A DNA stretch of 64,000 nucleotides from Microcoleus sp036704825 (GCA_036704825.1 JAUBSN010000015.1:41779-105778), one strand, 5' to 3'; positions 8,737 through 17,440 are shown, counted from the stretch's first letter. Translations and numbers: made by a program. The notes: a model not told the origin generated them from the letters alone.

Positions 8737-9480
8737 TTAAAAAATAAAGTCTGCCTGAGTGATAGAAGAGGGGGCAACTCCGAATAAATTAGCGAGAGTT
8801 TCCTTGGTGTTTGTAAGCTGAATAATTGTACTCGGCGAAGTTCCGGTTCCAGCGGAAATGGTGAGTTCGCCAAAGGTGAGGCCGGCAGTCAAGCGAATTC
8901 GATCCGTACCATCAGCAAAGTCTGCAATCACATCACCATCTGCCAAACGCCCGATCGCAAAAGTATCGTTTCCGGCGCCCCCAGTTAAAGTATCTCGGCC
9001 GCGATCGCCCGATAAACAGTCATTGCCGATGCCACCAAACAGCGAGTCATCGCCGGCACCCCCAAACAGCGAGTCATCGCCCGCGCCGCCCAACAAAGTA
9101 TCAGTGTCTTGGTTGCCAAACAGCAAATCATTACCCTCGTCGCCCAGCATTGAGTCAGAACCTTTGCCGCCGTAGAAAGTATCGTCGCCGGCACCGCCCA
9201 AAACGCTGTCGCGGCCGGCACCGCCGAACAGCAAATCATTGCCAGCGTCGCCCAGCAGTGAGTCGTCGCCGTCGCCGCCGTAGAGGGAATCGTCTGCGCC
9301 TAAGCCCAAAATGGTGTCAGGGCCACCCAAACCAAATATCAAGTTAGCACCCGCAGAACCTCTGAGGGAGTCCGGGCCGCTAGTGCCGCGAGTGCCGCCA
9401 GTTACCCCTCCGGGACTGGTACCGCCGCTGGGGGTTGGGGTTGTGACGGGAATTGGTCGAATTGGCACTGCTGATGGCAT
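8737..9480 (-). CDS. RTX-type calcium-binding repeat protein
   Basis: A 247-residue protein. A proline/threonine/glycine-rich start is followed by about ten GGxGxDxLxG nonapeptides (for example GGDGDDSLLGDAGNDLLFGG) from residues ~45 to 175, which form a calcium-loaded parallel beta roll. The C-terminal end (DVIADFADGTDRIRLTAGL, ITQADFIF) is typical of cyanobacterial hemolysin-like repeat proteins. RTX proteins are normally exported by type I secretion through a C-terminal signal; no such transporter is in the window. The gene ends 186 bases from the end of allophanate hydrolase on the same strand. A function beyond calcium binding and secretion is not inferable. Confidence 0.85.
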   Translation of the reverse strand: MPSAVPIRPIPVTTPTPSGGTSPGGVTGGTRGTSGPDSLRGSAGANLIFGLGGPDTILGLGADDSLYGGDGDDSLLGDAGNDLLFGGAGRDSVLGGAGDDTFYGGKGSDSMLGDEGNDLLFGNQDTDTLLGGAGDDSLFGGAGDDSLFGGIGNDCLSGDRGRDTLTGGAGNDTFAIGRLADGDVIADFADGTDRIRLTAGLTFGELTISAGTGTSPSTIIQLTNTKETLANLFGVAPSSITQADFIF

Positions 9481-9520
9481 GATTCTGAAGATGGGTAGAA
9501 ATTTGCCATTCTAACTTAGC

Positions 9521-11335
9521 TTAAAACCGGAAGTTGTAAGCTCGCCAACCGCCGAGATGAGAAATATCGATCGCATCCGCCACAGCATAAGGTTCGCACA
9601 AAAAGCCCTGCACTGTCGAGCCGTCCTCCAACACCAGCGTACCAATTCCCAGCGGCGGGGGAATTTTAGCGACAAATCCGCCGAAAGCCGCGATCGACAA
9701 CTCCCAAACTTCCACCTCGATCGCGCTACCGCCCTCTATCTGACGCACCAATCCCGGCTTGCCCAGAGCAGTACCCGTCAAAGCGTACAGCTTGTAAATC
9801 GGGCTGGTACGGCAGGCGCGAACCAAAACGCCTCCCCCCTCGATTAGTTGATAATTCAGCGGCTCACCGCTCAAATGAGCGCCAACCACGGCTATTTTGA
9901 CTCGTTCTTCTGAGTCGGGTTTTGCTGCGGTGGCTGGTTCCGGGAGGGTTGGCAGCGGCAGGCCGGTTGCGCCCAAAGTTCCCCCCAAGCGATCGTGGAA
10001 AGCAGATCCCAGGCGGCAGAGGGATAAATCGTGCCGCGCAGGAGCCATCAGTGTCAATCCTGCGGGCAATCCGCTGCTTTGAAACCCGCTGGGAACTGCG
10101 ATCGCGCACAAATCGAGCAAATTCGCAAAGTTCGTGTAGCGCCCGAGATTGGTGTTGAGGGCGATCGGATCGGCTGCAACTTCTGCGACAGTATAAATCG
10201 TACCTGTCGTGGGAACCGCCAACACATCCATTGACTGCCACTGAATTTCTGCCATCTGGCGGAGTTCGGCCAACCGGTACGACGCGCGGTAAGCCGCGAC
10301 GGCATCGTAGCGTTTGCCGCCGCTGATAATTTCGCAGACGATCGGATCGATCGCATCTGGGTGCGCGTCGAGGAAATCGCCGATCGCGGCCAACCTTTCT
10401 GCTACCCAAGGCCCGCCGTAGAGCAGTTCTGCAGCATCCGCAAAGGGTTTGAAGTCAATAGGTGCGATCGTGCAGCCCAATGATTGCAAGCGCGCGATCG
10501 CATCTCGGTAGCGCTGTTCGGCTTCTGCATTCCCGAAAAATTCGAGTTCGCCCTCTCCGGGAACTCCCACCCGCAAGCGGGATAAATCTGGCAAAACTTT
10601 CGTTTCAGGGTGACGAGAAAACGCATCCTCAGCGTCAAAACCGCTGGCTGCTTGCAGCACTGAGGCTGCATCCGCACAGGTGAGAGCGAACACAGAAACG
10701 CAATCGAGCGATCGCACCGCTGCCAGCAGCCCGCGAGTGCTTACCAGCCCGCAACTTGGCTTCAGCCCGACAATGTTGGTAAAAGCAGCCGGAACCCGCC
10801 CCGAGCCTGCGGTATCGGTACCCAGAGCAAAACTCACCAATCCGGCCGAGACTGCTGCTGCGGAACCGGAACTCGATCCGCCCGGGATGTAGCGCGAATC
10901 GAACGGGTTGCGACAAACTCCATAAGGCGTGCGGGTTCCCACTAATCCTGTGGCAAACTGATCCATGTTTGTTTTGCCGATCGCGATCGCACCTGCAGCG
11001 CACAAACGCTCTACGACTGCGGACGATCGCGCTGGAGTGCGAGCAAACTGCGGACATCCCGCCGTAGTCGGAACGCCCGCCCAATCTAGATTATCTTTGA
11101 TCGCAAAAGGTATTCCGTAGAGCGGCAATTGTTCCCGATCTAGGTTTTCCAAAGCTTTGGCGCGTTCGAGGGTTTCCGCTTGCGGTGCTAAATAAATCCA
11201 TACCGCCGGATCTGCATAGCGTTCGATCCGATCGTAAACGCTGGCGATCGCATCTGCCGGCGCGATCGATCCCGTGCGGTAGCGATCGAGCAGCGAATTA
11301 ATGTCCAGACTGTTGCTGTAGTTAAATTTTTCCAT
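9521..11335 (-). CDS. atzF: Allophanate hydrolase
   Basis: A 604-residue enzyme that hydrolyses allophanate to ammonia and CO2, the last step of guanidine or urea-carboxylase catabolism. The N-terminal amidase-signature domain shows Lys80 (GIPFAIKDN), the serine block GGSSSGSA at 152-159 and Ser178 in GTDTAGSGR, giving the Ser-Ser-Lys triad. The C-terminal ~130 residues match the extra domain of true allophanate hydrolases (NYQLIEGGGVLVRACRTSP, YALTG, GKPGLVRQIEGG), which sets it apart from general amidases. It is transcribed away from the guanidine transporter operon, whose riboswitch begins about 640 bases away. No riboswitch or perfect NtcA site precedes it. A (TTTTAGA)n array lies 16 bases before the ATG. 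Confidence 0.93.
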   Translation of the reverse strand: MEKFNYSNSLDINSLLDRYRTGSIAPADAIASVYDRIERYADPAVWIYLAPQAETLERAKALENLDREQLPLYGIPFAIKDNLDWAGVPTTAGCPQFARTPARSSAVVERLCAAGAIAIGKTNMDQFATGLVGTRTPYGVCRNPFDSRYIPGGSSSGSAAAVSAGLVSFALGTDTAGSGRVPAAFTNIVGLKPSCGLVSTRGLLAAVRSLDCVSVFALTCADAASVLQAASGFDAEDAFSRHPETKVLPDLSRLRVGVPGEGELEFFGNAEAEQRYRDAIARLQSLGCTIAPIDFKPFADAAELLYGGPWVAERLAAIGDFLDAHPDAIDPIVCEIISGGKRYDAVAAYRASYRLAELRQMAEIQWQSMDVLAVPTTGTIYTVAEVAADPIALNTNLGRYTNFANLLDLCAIAVPSGFQSSGLPAGLTLMAPARHDLSLCRLGSAFHDRLGGTLGATGLPLPTLPEPATAAKPDSEERVKIAVVGAHLSGEPLNYQLIEGGGVLVRACRTSPIYKLYALTGTALGKPGLVRQIEGGSAIEVEVWELSIAAFGGFVAKIPPPLGIGTLVLEDGSTVQGFLCEPYAVADAIDISHLGGWRAYNFRF

Positions 11336-11351
11336 AGTAGTAGTCAGTCGA

Positions 11352-11384
11352 TTTTAGATTTTAGATTTTAGATTTTTTAGATTT
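11352..11384. repeat. Heptamer tandem array (TTTTAGA)n
   Basis: Three to four copies of the TTTTAGA unit, the last with extra T residues, lie 16 bases upstream of the allophanate hydrolase start codon. Confidence 0.85.
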
Positions 11385-11402
11385 TCGGTTTAAGATTTCA
11401 CC

Positions 11403-11520
11403 TCACATCTTGCACCATTGCCAACAAATTTTTAAAGGGCGGGTTTTTAAGACCACCCCACAAGAAACTTAATGTCTTGTGGAACAGGCCGGAAAGCCTG
11501 TTCCAGAATGGTGCAATATT
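11403..11520. repeat. Dispersed repeat, copy 2 of 3
   Basis: This copy begins CACATCTTGCACCATTG and ends near the inverted pair GGAACAGGC/GCCTGTTCC. It shares the layout of the copy at 1735-1832. A CCACAAGA/TCTTGTGG inverted pair lies inside it. Confidence 0.6.
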
Positions 11521-11975
11521 TCAATTTCACCAAACTCGATCGGATGATGGTCGATTAAATAATTGAGTTGACCGGCTGTGCTGGGCGATGGTTATTACAC
11601 ATAGACGGTTAGTTTACCGTATTGTCGATCGTCCTCGCATCCAGTTAGCGGGCGATCGAACTATTTCTCAATAAATCTTCAACCCTGGCCTTGCGGGTGC
11701 AAGTCTGCGTGCAGGTAAACTTCGCGATTTCCAACCGCTGGGTTTAATCTTCCAGAAACCTTAATTTGGCAAATTCCAGAAAAACAGTTTTTTGTAACAT
11801 CTTACACATTTTCGCATCAAGTTTGCTGTTACCGTTTGAAACGTAGCAATCTAGTAAGATTGCAAACTACAGTATGCTTACCTTTCAAAAAGCTAAGTAC
11901 ATTGCTGTTAGGGACAGTCTTGAATAACTCCTTGGGTTGCAAACAGGACTTATACAGACAAAAAACGAAAAATTT

Positions 11976-12125
11976 AACCGCTTCTAGGGTTCCGATTTGA
12001 ATTAGTTTCTAACTCAGCTTAGAAAATTCAAGTGCTGGTCCGAGAGAAGCAGACTGGTTGTCCCAATATTTTGATTTGAGGGAAACACTAGCCAGTTACA
12101 CGGCGGGATAAAAGCCCGGGAGAAA
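11976..12125 (+). ncRNA. Guanidine-I (ykkC subtype 1) riboswitch, copy 1
   Basis: The three conserved blocks of the guanidine-I aptamer are present in order: CTAGGGTTCCG at 11984-11994, CTGGTCCGAGAGAAGCAG at about 12035-12052, and ACACGGCGGGATAAAAGCCC with GGGAGA at about 12099-12123. It precedes the ABC transporter operon by about 150 bases. Other ykkC subtypes bind ppGpp, PRPP or ADP, but the genes that follow (NitT/TauT-like importer, DUF1989 proteins, carboxylase) are those tied to guanidine. Confidence 0.93.
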
Positions 12126-12170
12126 CGCGATCGGTCAGCAAGACTCGGTTCGTTAGCTCTCGGGCTTTAT
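12112..12170 (+). terminator. Riboswitch-controlled terminator hairpin, copy 1
   Basis: AGCCCGGGAGA at the 3' end of the aptamer can pair with TCTCGGGCT at about 12158-12166, followed by a weak U-rich stretch (TTTATCCTTG). Pairing would disrupt the ligand-binding fold, so guanidine binding should favour read-through into the transporter operon. Confidence 0.75.
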
Positions 12171-12268
12171 CCTTGTATATCAGGGGGGTTTGCGGCAGCT
12201 AAGGAAGCCAAAGAAGGTGCAAAAGCTCGATCGACATATTCACCCCTAACCAGCAACCAAAATATGCT

Positions 12269-13336
12269 ATGAATATCCGATATTGCTCCCCAAAAATAAC
12301 GCGATCGCCCTTATCCTACTGCGCCATATTTTTCATCACCTTGTTTTTCGCTGTCGGCTGCGTCAACCCGGCAATTTATATCAAAACCACGACAGAAAGC
12401 GAAGCAGCTTCTTCAGTAAGCGCTGATGCAGTTAGCCTCGGATTCAGCGCGTGGCCCGGCTGGTTTCCGTGGCAAATTGCCAAAGAACAAAAAATATTTG
12501 AAGCCAACAATGTTGCTGTAGACTTAAAATGGTTTGACGGCTACTTAGAATCGATCGGCACCCTCACAGCAGGACAGATAGATGCTAACAGCCAAACCCT
12601 CGGCGATACAGTAAACTCTATATCAGGCGGTGCCGACCAAGTAATTGTTTTAGTCAACGACAACTCGACGGGTAATGACAAAGTGATTGTCGCTGAAGGC
12701 ATCAATTCCGTGGCGGATTTAAAAGGTAAAAAAGTTGCGGCAGAGGAAGGTACTGTCGATCACTTTCTGTTGCTGTTAGGGCTGAGAAAAGCAGGTTTAT
12801 CAGTGCAGGACATTCAATTTGTACCTCTGGAAACCGGCAAAGCTGCGGCGGCTTTCGTCGGAGGACAAGTCGATGCGGTGGCAGTATTTGCGCCGTTTAC
12901 TACGCAGGCATTAAAACGGTCGAACAGCAAGGAACTGTTTAGTTCCAAAGATTTTCCGGGGGCGATTTCCGACCATTTAGTATTCACCCGAAAGTTTATC
13001 GGCGAACACCCCGATCGAGTCCAAGCCGTGGTCAATTCATGGTTTGCAACATTGGAATACATGAAAGCAAATAAAGAGAAATCTTACGAAATTCTCGCCA
13101 ACCGCGCCGGAGTTAGCGTTGAGGAATACAAAGAATATGAAAACGGCACTAAGATATTCACGATCCAGGAAAACTTGAAAGCATTTCAACCGGGAAATGA
13201 CATGACATCATTGCAGTTTGCTGCAGCCGAAATGACCAAATTTCTCGTAGATGTAAATTTAGCAAAAACCCAACCGGATATCAGCACATTATTTGACGAT
13301 CGCTTTATCAAAGCTTATGCCGAAGGTAAAAGCTAA
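12269..13336 (+). CDS. ABC transporter substrate-binding lipoprotein, probably for guanidine
   Basis: A 355-residue periplasmic binding protein of the NitT/TauT (SsuA/NMT1-like) family. The N-terminus is a lipoprotein signal with a hydrophobic stretch and lipobox AVGC ending at Cys31. The mature part starts the binding domain at SLGFSAWPGWFPWQIAKEQK, and GISSVADLKGKKVAAEEGT-like residues occur mid-protein. It is the first gene after a guanidine-I riboswitch and is followed by permease and ATPase genes of the same family, so guanidine is the likely cargo. Members of this family also bind sulfonates, nitrate and pyrimidines; specificity here rests on context. Confidence 0.88.
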   Translation: MNIRYCSPKITRSPLSYCAIFFITLFFAVGCVNPAIYIKTTTESEAASSVSADAVSLGFSAWPGWFPWQIAKEQKIFEANNVAVDLKWFDGYLESIGTLTAGQIDANSQTLGDTVNSISGGADQVIVLVNDNSTGNDKVIVAEGINSVADLKGKKVAAEEGTVDHFLLLLGLRKAGLSVQDIQFVPLETGKAAAAFVGGQVDAVAVFAPFTTQALKRSNSKELFSSKDFPGAISDHLVFTRKFIGEHPDRVQAVVNSWFATLEYMKANKEKSYEILANRAGVSVEEYKEYENGTKIFTIQENLKAFQPGNDMTSLQFAAAEMTKFLVDVNLAKTQPDISTLFDDRFIKAYAEGKS

Positions 13337-13446
13337 AAGGCATTAATTTGCTATTGTGCAGACACAACAAAATTTAAACAATCTTATTTTTTTCAAATAC
13401 CAAAAACCTACTAAAATTACTCGCTCAACCGTTCTGCAATTAAATC

Positions 13447-14298
13447 ATGCCACCAAATCCAGATCCCCGATCGATCCAATCCCACCTCAAGCAAAAAAGC
13501 CTAAATCCCACCGTTTTCTGGCGGATTGCGGAAGAGATACCACAACCCCTCAATATTGGGTTAACGGTAACATCGATCGCACTGCCGCTGCTGCTGTGGT
13601 GGCTAGTAACAACCTTCGCTAACGTAGACCCCAAATTTTTGCCTTCCCCCGCCAAAGTTTTAGAAGCATTTGGTCGGCTGTGGAACACTCGCGAACTTTT
13701 GAAAGACACGGTAGCGAGTTTGTGGCGGGTGGGAGTGGGCTTTCTGTTCGCCTTGGTTGTTTCCATACCAATTGGCGTGCTCATGGGCAGTTTTCCCAGT
13801 ATTCGCGCCTTGCTGGAACCCATGTTCGGCTTGATGCGATATATGCCCGCACCAGCATTTATTCCTTTGCTAATTCTCTACTTGGGAATCGGCGAAGAAC
13901 CCAAAATTACCCTGATATTTATCGGCGTCTTTTTCTTCAATTCGCTGATGGTGATGGATACAGTCAAGTTTGTTCCAAAAGACTTGATCGAAGCTACTTA
14001 TATGTTGGGCGGCAATCGCTGGGAAATCTTAACTCAAGTTATTTTTCCCCACGTTTTGCCTGGAATTCTTGATGCTAGCCGCATCAACCTAGCTGCGGCT
14101 TGGCAATTGGTAATCGTCTCGGAATTGATTGCCGCCACCGAAGGCTTAGGTCGCCGGATCAGCGTCGCAGGTCGATTTCTCCGAACCGATGAAATTTTTG
14201 TGGGGCTGATTGTCATTGGGGCGATCGGACTGACTTTTGACTTGCTTTTTCAATATCTGCTGCGGGTTTCTTGTAAATGGTCAAGCCAGAAACAGTAA
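13447..14298 (+). CDS. ABC transporter permease, probably for guanidine
   Basis: A 283-residue inner-membrane permease of the SsuC/TauC/NrtB type with about six membrane segments, the first around LTVTSIALPLLLWWLVTTF. The ATPase-coupling (EAA) loop is visible as LIEATYMLGGNRWEILTQVIFPHVLPGIL in the C-terminal half. It follows the binding-protein gene by 110 bases and shares its riboswitch leader. No strong ribosome site precedes ATG 13447. The N-terminal ~35 residues are polar, and an internal start is possible. Confidence 0.88.
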   Translation: MPPNPDPRSIQSHLKQKSLNPTVFWRIAEEIPQPLNIGLTVTSIALPLLLWWLVTTFANVDPKFLPSPAKVLEAFGRLWNTRELLKDTVASLWRVGVGFLFALVVSIPIGVLMGSFPSIRALLEPMFGLMRYMPAPAFIPLLILYLGIGEEPKITLIFIGVFFFNSLMVMDTVKFVPKDLIEATYMLGGNRWEILTQVIFPHVLPGILDASRINLAAAWQLVIVSELIAATEGLGRRISVAGRFLRTDEIFVGLIVIGAIGLTFDLLFQYLLRVSCKWSSQKQ

Positions 14299-14302
14299 GC
14301 AG

Positions 14303-14375
14303 ATGTTGAAGGAAGAAGGAAGTTCGGCAACGAGCAATGTACGGGATGTAACGGATGGAAGGAAGATGGAAGAAT
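14303..14375. repeat. Dispersed GAAGGAAG-type repeat inside the transporter operon
   Basis: The segment GAAGGAAGAAGGAAGTTCGG followed by CAACGAGCAATGTACGGGAT matches the segment at about 8505-8578 behind truB. It separates the permease and ATPase genes, which are 193 bases apart. Confidence 0.6.
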
Positions 14376-14491
14376 GCAGCGCTATCAACCTAAGATTGAA
14401 AGACTCGATACCTATCGTTTTGATTGCTAAGCTCGATCAGCTTTGGGAATAAAGAAATTCAGTTTTTACTTACAATACGGAGGATAAACTC

Positions 14492-15268
14492 ATGTTTCTG
14501 CAAATCAACAACCTGCACAAAAACTTTGAAACGAAAAAGGGTAAATTAGTTGTCCTCAAGGACATCAATATGAGCATCAAGCAAGGCGAATTCATCTGCG
14601 CGGTAGGCGCATCCGGTTCGGGCAAATCTACTCTGTTGAGGCAGATTGCGGGATTGGACAAGCCGACAGCAGGGTTCGTTAAAATCGACGGCAAAGAAGT
14701 TGTTTCGCCTGGGCCGGATCGAGGTATGGTATTTCAGCATTACACTCTTTATCCTTGGATGAACGTGCAGGAAAATGCCGAGTTTGGTCTCAAACTTCAA
14801 GGCGTGTCCAAGAAAAAGCGGCGCGAACAAGCCAGCTATTATTTGAATGTGGTAGGATTGACGCAGTTTGCTTCGTCGCTGCCGAAGGAGTTGTCGGGCG
14901 GGATGAAACAGCGGGTGGCGATCGCCCGCGCCCTCGCTTCGGAACCGAAAGTGTTATTAATGGATGAACCTTTCGGCGCATTGGATATCCACACTAAAGA
15001 ATCGATGCACGAATTCATGCTCGATTTGTGGCGCCGCACTCAGATTACAATCTTTATGATTACCCACGATGTCGAAGAAGCGGTGTTTCTTTCCAATCGA
15101 ATTTACGCTTTGGGTTCCCGTCCCGGTACTGTCAGAAAGGAAATGTCGATTAATTTGCCCGATCGCACTCCCACCGTTAAACGCAATACCAAATTTCACG
15201 ACTACCGCGACGAACTTATGGATTTGATGCGGAAACACGGTCAAGAAGCAGTCGCAGCCGCAGCTTAA
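14492..15268 (+). CDS. ABC transporter ATP-binding protein, probably for guanidine
   Basis: A 258-residue ATPase that powers the importer at the inner face of the membrane. Walker A GASGSGKST is at residues 39-47, the Q-loop Gln at 82, the signature LSGGMKQ at 134-140, Walker B VLLMDEP at 154-160, and the switch His in MITHDVEEA further on. The start ATG at 14492 has a GGAGG site at the right distance. The sequence is of the SsuB/TauB/NrtD class, matching its partners. A long hairpin terminator follows 20 bases after the stop. Confidence 0.93.
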   Translation: MFLQINNLHKNFETKKGKLVVLKDINMSIKQGEFICAVGASGSGKSTLLRQIAGLDKPTAGFVKIDGKEVVSPGPDRGMVFQHYTLYPWMNVQENAEFGLKLQGVSKKKRREQASYYLNVVGLTQFASSLPKELSGGMKQRVAIARALASEPKVLLMDEPFGALDIHTKESMHEFMLDLWRRTQITIFMITHDVEEAVFLSNRIYALGSRPGTVRKEMSINLPDRTPTVKRNTKFHDYRDELMDLMRKHGQEAVAAAA

Positions 15269-15287
15269 ATTAGGACTCGCGCAATAA

Positions 15288-15341
15288 GTTTGCAGTTGCG
15301 CTAAAGCGCTGTATGAAAGCGCTAAAACGCAACTGCAAACT
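15288..15341 (+). terminator. Long hairpin terminator of the transporter operon
   Basis: AAGTTTGCAGTTGCGCTAAA and its near-perfect complement (ending TTTTAGCGC-type arm, AACTGCAAACTT) form a stem of more than 20 pairs. It separates the importer operon from the NtcA-type promoter of the catabolic operon. Confidence 0.8.
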
Positions 15342-15405
15342 TAAAAATCTGCCAAAAAATGTGACACTTGGCCTTAGTTCTGTCTCAATAAAAAAATAAT
15401 AAAAT

Positions 15406-15446
15406 GTAACAAAAAATACTTTTTTCTTGGTTGGGTTGCTTATAAT
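15406..15446 (+). promoter_or_regulatory. NtcA-activated type promoter
   Basis: GTA at 15406-15408, eight bases, then TAC at 15417-15419 gives a perfect GTA-N8-TAC core within TGTAACAAAAAATACT, flanked by A and T runs. After 21 bases comes a perfect TATAAT (15441-15446). This spacing is that of class II NtcA-activated promoters. Transcription would start near 15453 and read through the second guanidine riboswitch. NtcA binding is inferred from the motif only. Confidence 0.8.
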
Positions 15447-15559
15447 AGGTGCTTGGGTGTTGAGCTAAAACTCAAAAAAATATCAGTCGGTCATTCCAAA
15501 GCCTAAAGCATAAAAGCTCTGTTAGAGACTGATAAGGCAAACATAAAAATTGCACGGGA

Positions 15560-15698
15560 ATCGCTTCTAGGGTTCCGATCGAGTTATATAACGAGATGTC
15601 TGGTCCGAGAGAAGCAGCCGAAATTCAAAAATCCTGACGGTAAAGGGCGATCGGGAAATTGAATCGGTCACACGGCGGGAAAAAAGCCCGGGAGAACC
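15560..15698 (+). ncRNA. Guanidine-I (ykkC subtype 1) riboswitch, copy 2
   Basis: The same three blocks appear as in copy 1: CTTCTAGGGTTCCG at about 15564-15577, CTGGTCCGAGAGAAGCAG at about 15600-15617, and CACACGGCGGGAAAAAAGCC with CGGGAGAA at about 15669-15697. The intervening helices differ in length and sequence, so the two copies are diverged and not recent duplicates. It lies 98 bases before the GTG start of the first DUF1989 gene. Confidence 0.93.
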
Positions 15699-15740
15699 AC
15701 ACAGTATGGGTTACTGTTGGTAAACTCTCGGGCTTTTGCA
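15684..15740 (+). terminator. Riboswitch-controlled terminator hairpin, copy 2
   Basis: AAGCCCGGGAGA of the aptamer can pair with TCTCGGGCTTTT at about 15726-15737, leaving a U run after the stem. This is a clearer intrinsic terminator than in copy 1, and it is mutually exclusive with the ligand-bound fold. Confidence 0.8.
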
Positions 15741-15795
15741 GTTAGAGTGAAGTTCACACCGCAGATTGCCCGCACAATATCTGGAGGAATTCACA

Positions 15796-16524
15796 GTGCA
15801 GCTATCGTCGATCGACACAAAATCTCAACTCAATTCCGACCTCGTATTAATGCAAGAAACCGTACCGGGCGGCGCTTACTGGTCGGGAATCATCAAGCGG
15901 GGAAACACCCTGCGAATCACCGATTTAGAAGGCTCTCGCGGCGTTTCGATGCTGTGTTACAACGCCGACAATGCGATCGAACGTTTCAACGCAGCAGACA
16001 CAGCCAAAATTCAATTCAACGCCTTTCTCAAACAAGGCATGGTGCTCTACACAGACATGGGACGCATCCTATTTTCCATCACCCAAGACACCTCCGGCTG
16101 TCACGATTTACTAGGAGGATGCAGCAACGCCATTAGCAATGCCAAAAAATACGGCGAAGGAGACTGGAAAAACTCCCGCGACAACTTCCTCAAAGCCCTA
16201 ACTCGGTGGGGATTGAGCAAAAAAGATATCATGCCCAACCTCAACTTATTTACTCGCATTGCCGTCAAACCCGACGGCACGATGGAGTTTCGCGAAGGCT
16301 GCGAGAAACCGGGTAGTTTTATCGATTTGCGAGCCGAAATGAACGTATTAACCGTTATATCTAACTGCCCCCACATCCTGCATCCGGCTTCAATTTACGA
16401 TCCAAAACCCATCCAAATTCAGATTGTGAAAACCCCCGCACCCGCACCAGACGACTTGTGCCGCACCGCCAACCCGGAAGCCGTGCGCGGGTTCATCAAC
16501 ACCGATGCTTTGTTCGTGCAATAG
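15796..16524 (+). CDS. DUF1989 protein, urea-amidolyase-associated type 1; carboxyguanidine deiminase subunit
   Basis: A 242-residue DUF1989 protein. In guanidine-degrading bacteria two such proteins (CgdA/CgdB) form a heteromer that removes ammonia from carboxyguanidine to give allophanate. Visible family traits are TVPGGAYWSGIIKRGNTLRI, the cysteine-bearing block DTSGCHDLLGGCSNAIS (metal-site candidates) and SFIDLRAEMNVLTVISNCPH near the end. I chose GTG 15796 because GGAGG at 15783-15787 lies 8 bases before it; an upstream TTG at 15766 has no such site. It is the first gene after riboswitch copy 2. Which of CgdA or CgdB it is was not resolved. Confidence 0.88.
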   Translation: MQLSSIDTKSQLNSDLVLMQETVPGGAYWSGIIKRGNTLRITDLEGSRGVSMLCYNADNAIERFNAADTAKIQFNAFLKQGMVLYTDMGRILFSITQDTSGCHDLLGGCSNAISNAKKYGEGDWKNSRDNFLKALTRWGLSKKDIMPNLNLFTRIAVKPDGTMEFREGCEKPGSFIDLRAEMNVLTVISNCPHILHPASIYDPKPIQIQIVKTPAPAPDDLCRTANPEAVRGFINTDALFVQ

Positions 16525-16717
16525 ACAGCACTGCATTTAATCGCCTCCAATTCCCGCCATCATCTGCGTTTATCAGTGTTTATCTGCATAACATCTGCGG
16601 TGAAAAGAGCCATCAAAAACTGATGCAAAACACCTAATAAACCAGATTTGAAAACTATATCTAATCCGCACCGAGCGGCGGCAAAAAATGCTGTAAACTA
16701 ATCAACCCAAGTGAACC

Positions 16718-17359
16718 ATGACTGCAACCACCCAACAAATCCTCGATCCAAAAACTGCAATTTATAACGAAGTCTTACCCGCCAGACATCCCTGGTCTCG
16801 CGTCATCAAAAAAGGACAGATTCTCCGCATTGTAGATTTAGGCGGAAATCAAGCAGTAGATTTTTTAGTTTACAATGCCGATGACCCTTCCGAACGCTAC
16901 AGCGCCCCCGATACGATCGTCAATCAAGGCAACATCTTTGTCACTACAAACAGCCAACTCATTTCCAACGAAGGGCGAGCCATGATGACCATAATTGCTG
17001 ACTCCTGCGGGCGGCACGATACCTCCGGCGGCGCCTGTAGCTGCGAAAGCAATTCGGTGCGGTTTGGGCTAGATAAAAAATACCAGCACGCCTGTGTTGA
17101 AAATTTCCTCGCCGCAATTCTTCCCTACGGTTTGGGAAAACGAGATTTAGTCAGCAACATCAACTTCTTTATGAATGTTCCGGTTAGCGAAGACGGCACC
17201 CTAGAAATTGTTGACGGCATCTCCGATCCGGGAAGTACAGTTGATTTGCGAGCCGAAATGAACGCGCTGGTTGCTATTTCTAACTGCCCCCAAATGAACA
17301 ATCCTTGCAATGCTTACAATCCTACGCCGATTCAATTGATTATTTGGGATGCGGTATAG
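16718..17359 (+). CDS. DUF1989 protein, urea-amidolyase-associated type 2; carboxyguanidine deiminase subunit
   Basis: A 213-residue paralogue of the preceding protein. It shares the layout VLPARHPWSRVIKKGQILRI, DSCGRHDTSGGACSCESNS and STVDLRAEMNALVAISNCPQ. The region around the conserved Cys/His block differs from the first protein, as expected for two different subunits. It starts with ATG 16718, 193 bases after the first, and lies 137 bases before the carboxylase gene. Together they should form the deiminase step between guanidine carboxylase and allophanate hydrolase. Confidence 0.88.
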   Translation: MTATTQQILDPKTAIYNEVLPARHPWSRVIKKGQILRIVDLGGNQAVDFLVYNADDPSERYSAPDTIVNQGNIFVTTNSQLISNEGRAMMTIIADSCGRHDTSGGACSCESNSVRFGLDKKYQHACVENFLAAILPYGLGKRDLVSNINFFMNVPVSEDGTLEIVDGISDPGSTVDLRAEMNALVAISNCPQMNNPCNAYNPTPIQLIIWDAV

Positions 17360-17384
17360 GTTGTAGCTGCATATCCGCCAGAAA

Positions 17385-17440
17385 CCGCCAGGGGTTTAAA
17401 CCCCTGGCTAATAGCGAAAGTCCTCTAAAGAGGACTGAAG
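17385..17440. repeat. Pair of short palindromes between deiminase and carboxylase genes
   Basis: CAGGGGTTTAAACCCCTG (a perfect palindrome) is followed by GTCCTCTAAAGAGGAC (a hairpin). Such pairs are common as interspersed elements in this group. Here they may end part of the transcription from the deiminase genes. Confidence 0.6.

Noticed and set aside
8858..9347. Long open frames opposite the RTX repeat gene
   Set aside because: They arise from the GC-rich repetitive DNA of the GGxGxD repeats on the other strand and encode only Pro/Ser- or Arg-rich low-complexity text.
11793..11806. Palindrome TGTAACATCTTACA upstream of riboswitch copy 1 as an NtcA site
   Set aside because: The spacer between GTA and TAC is six bases, not eight, and no -10 box stands at the right distance.
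13356..13622. Open frame overlapping the guanidine permease start
   Set aside because: It is in another frame of the permease gene and has no signal or family features.
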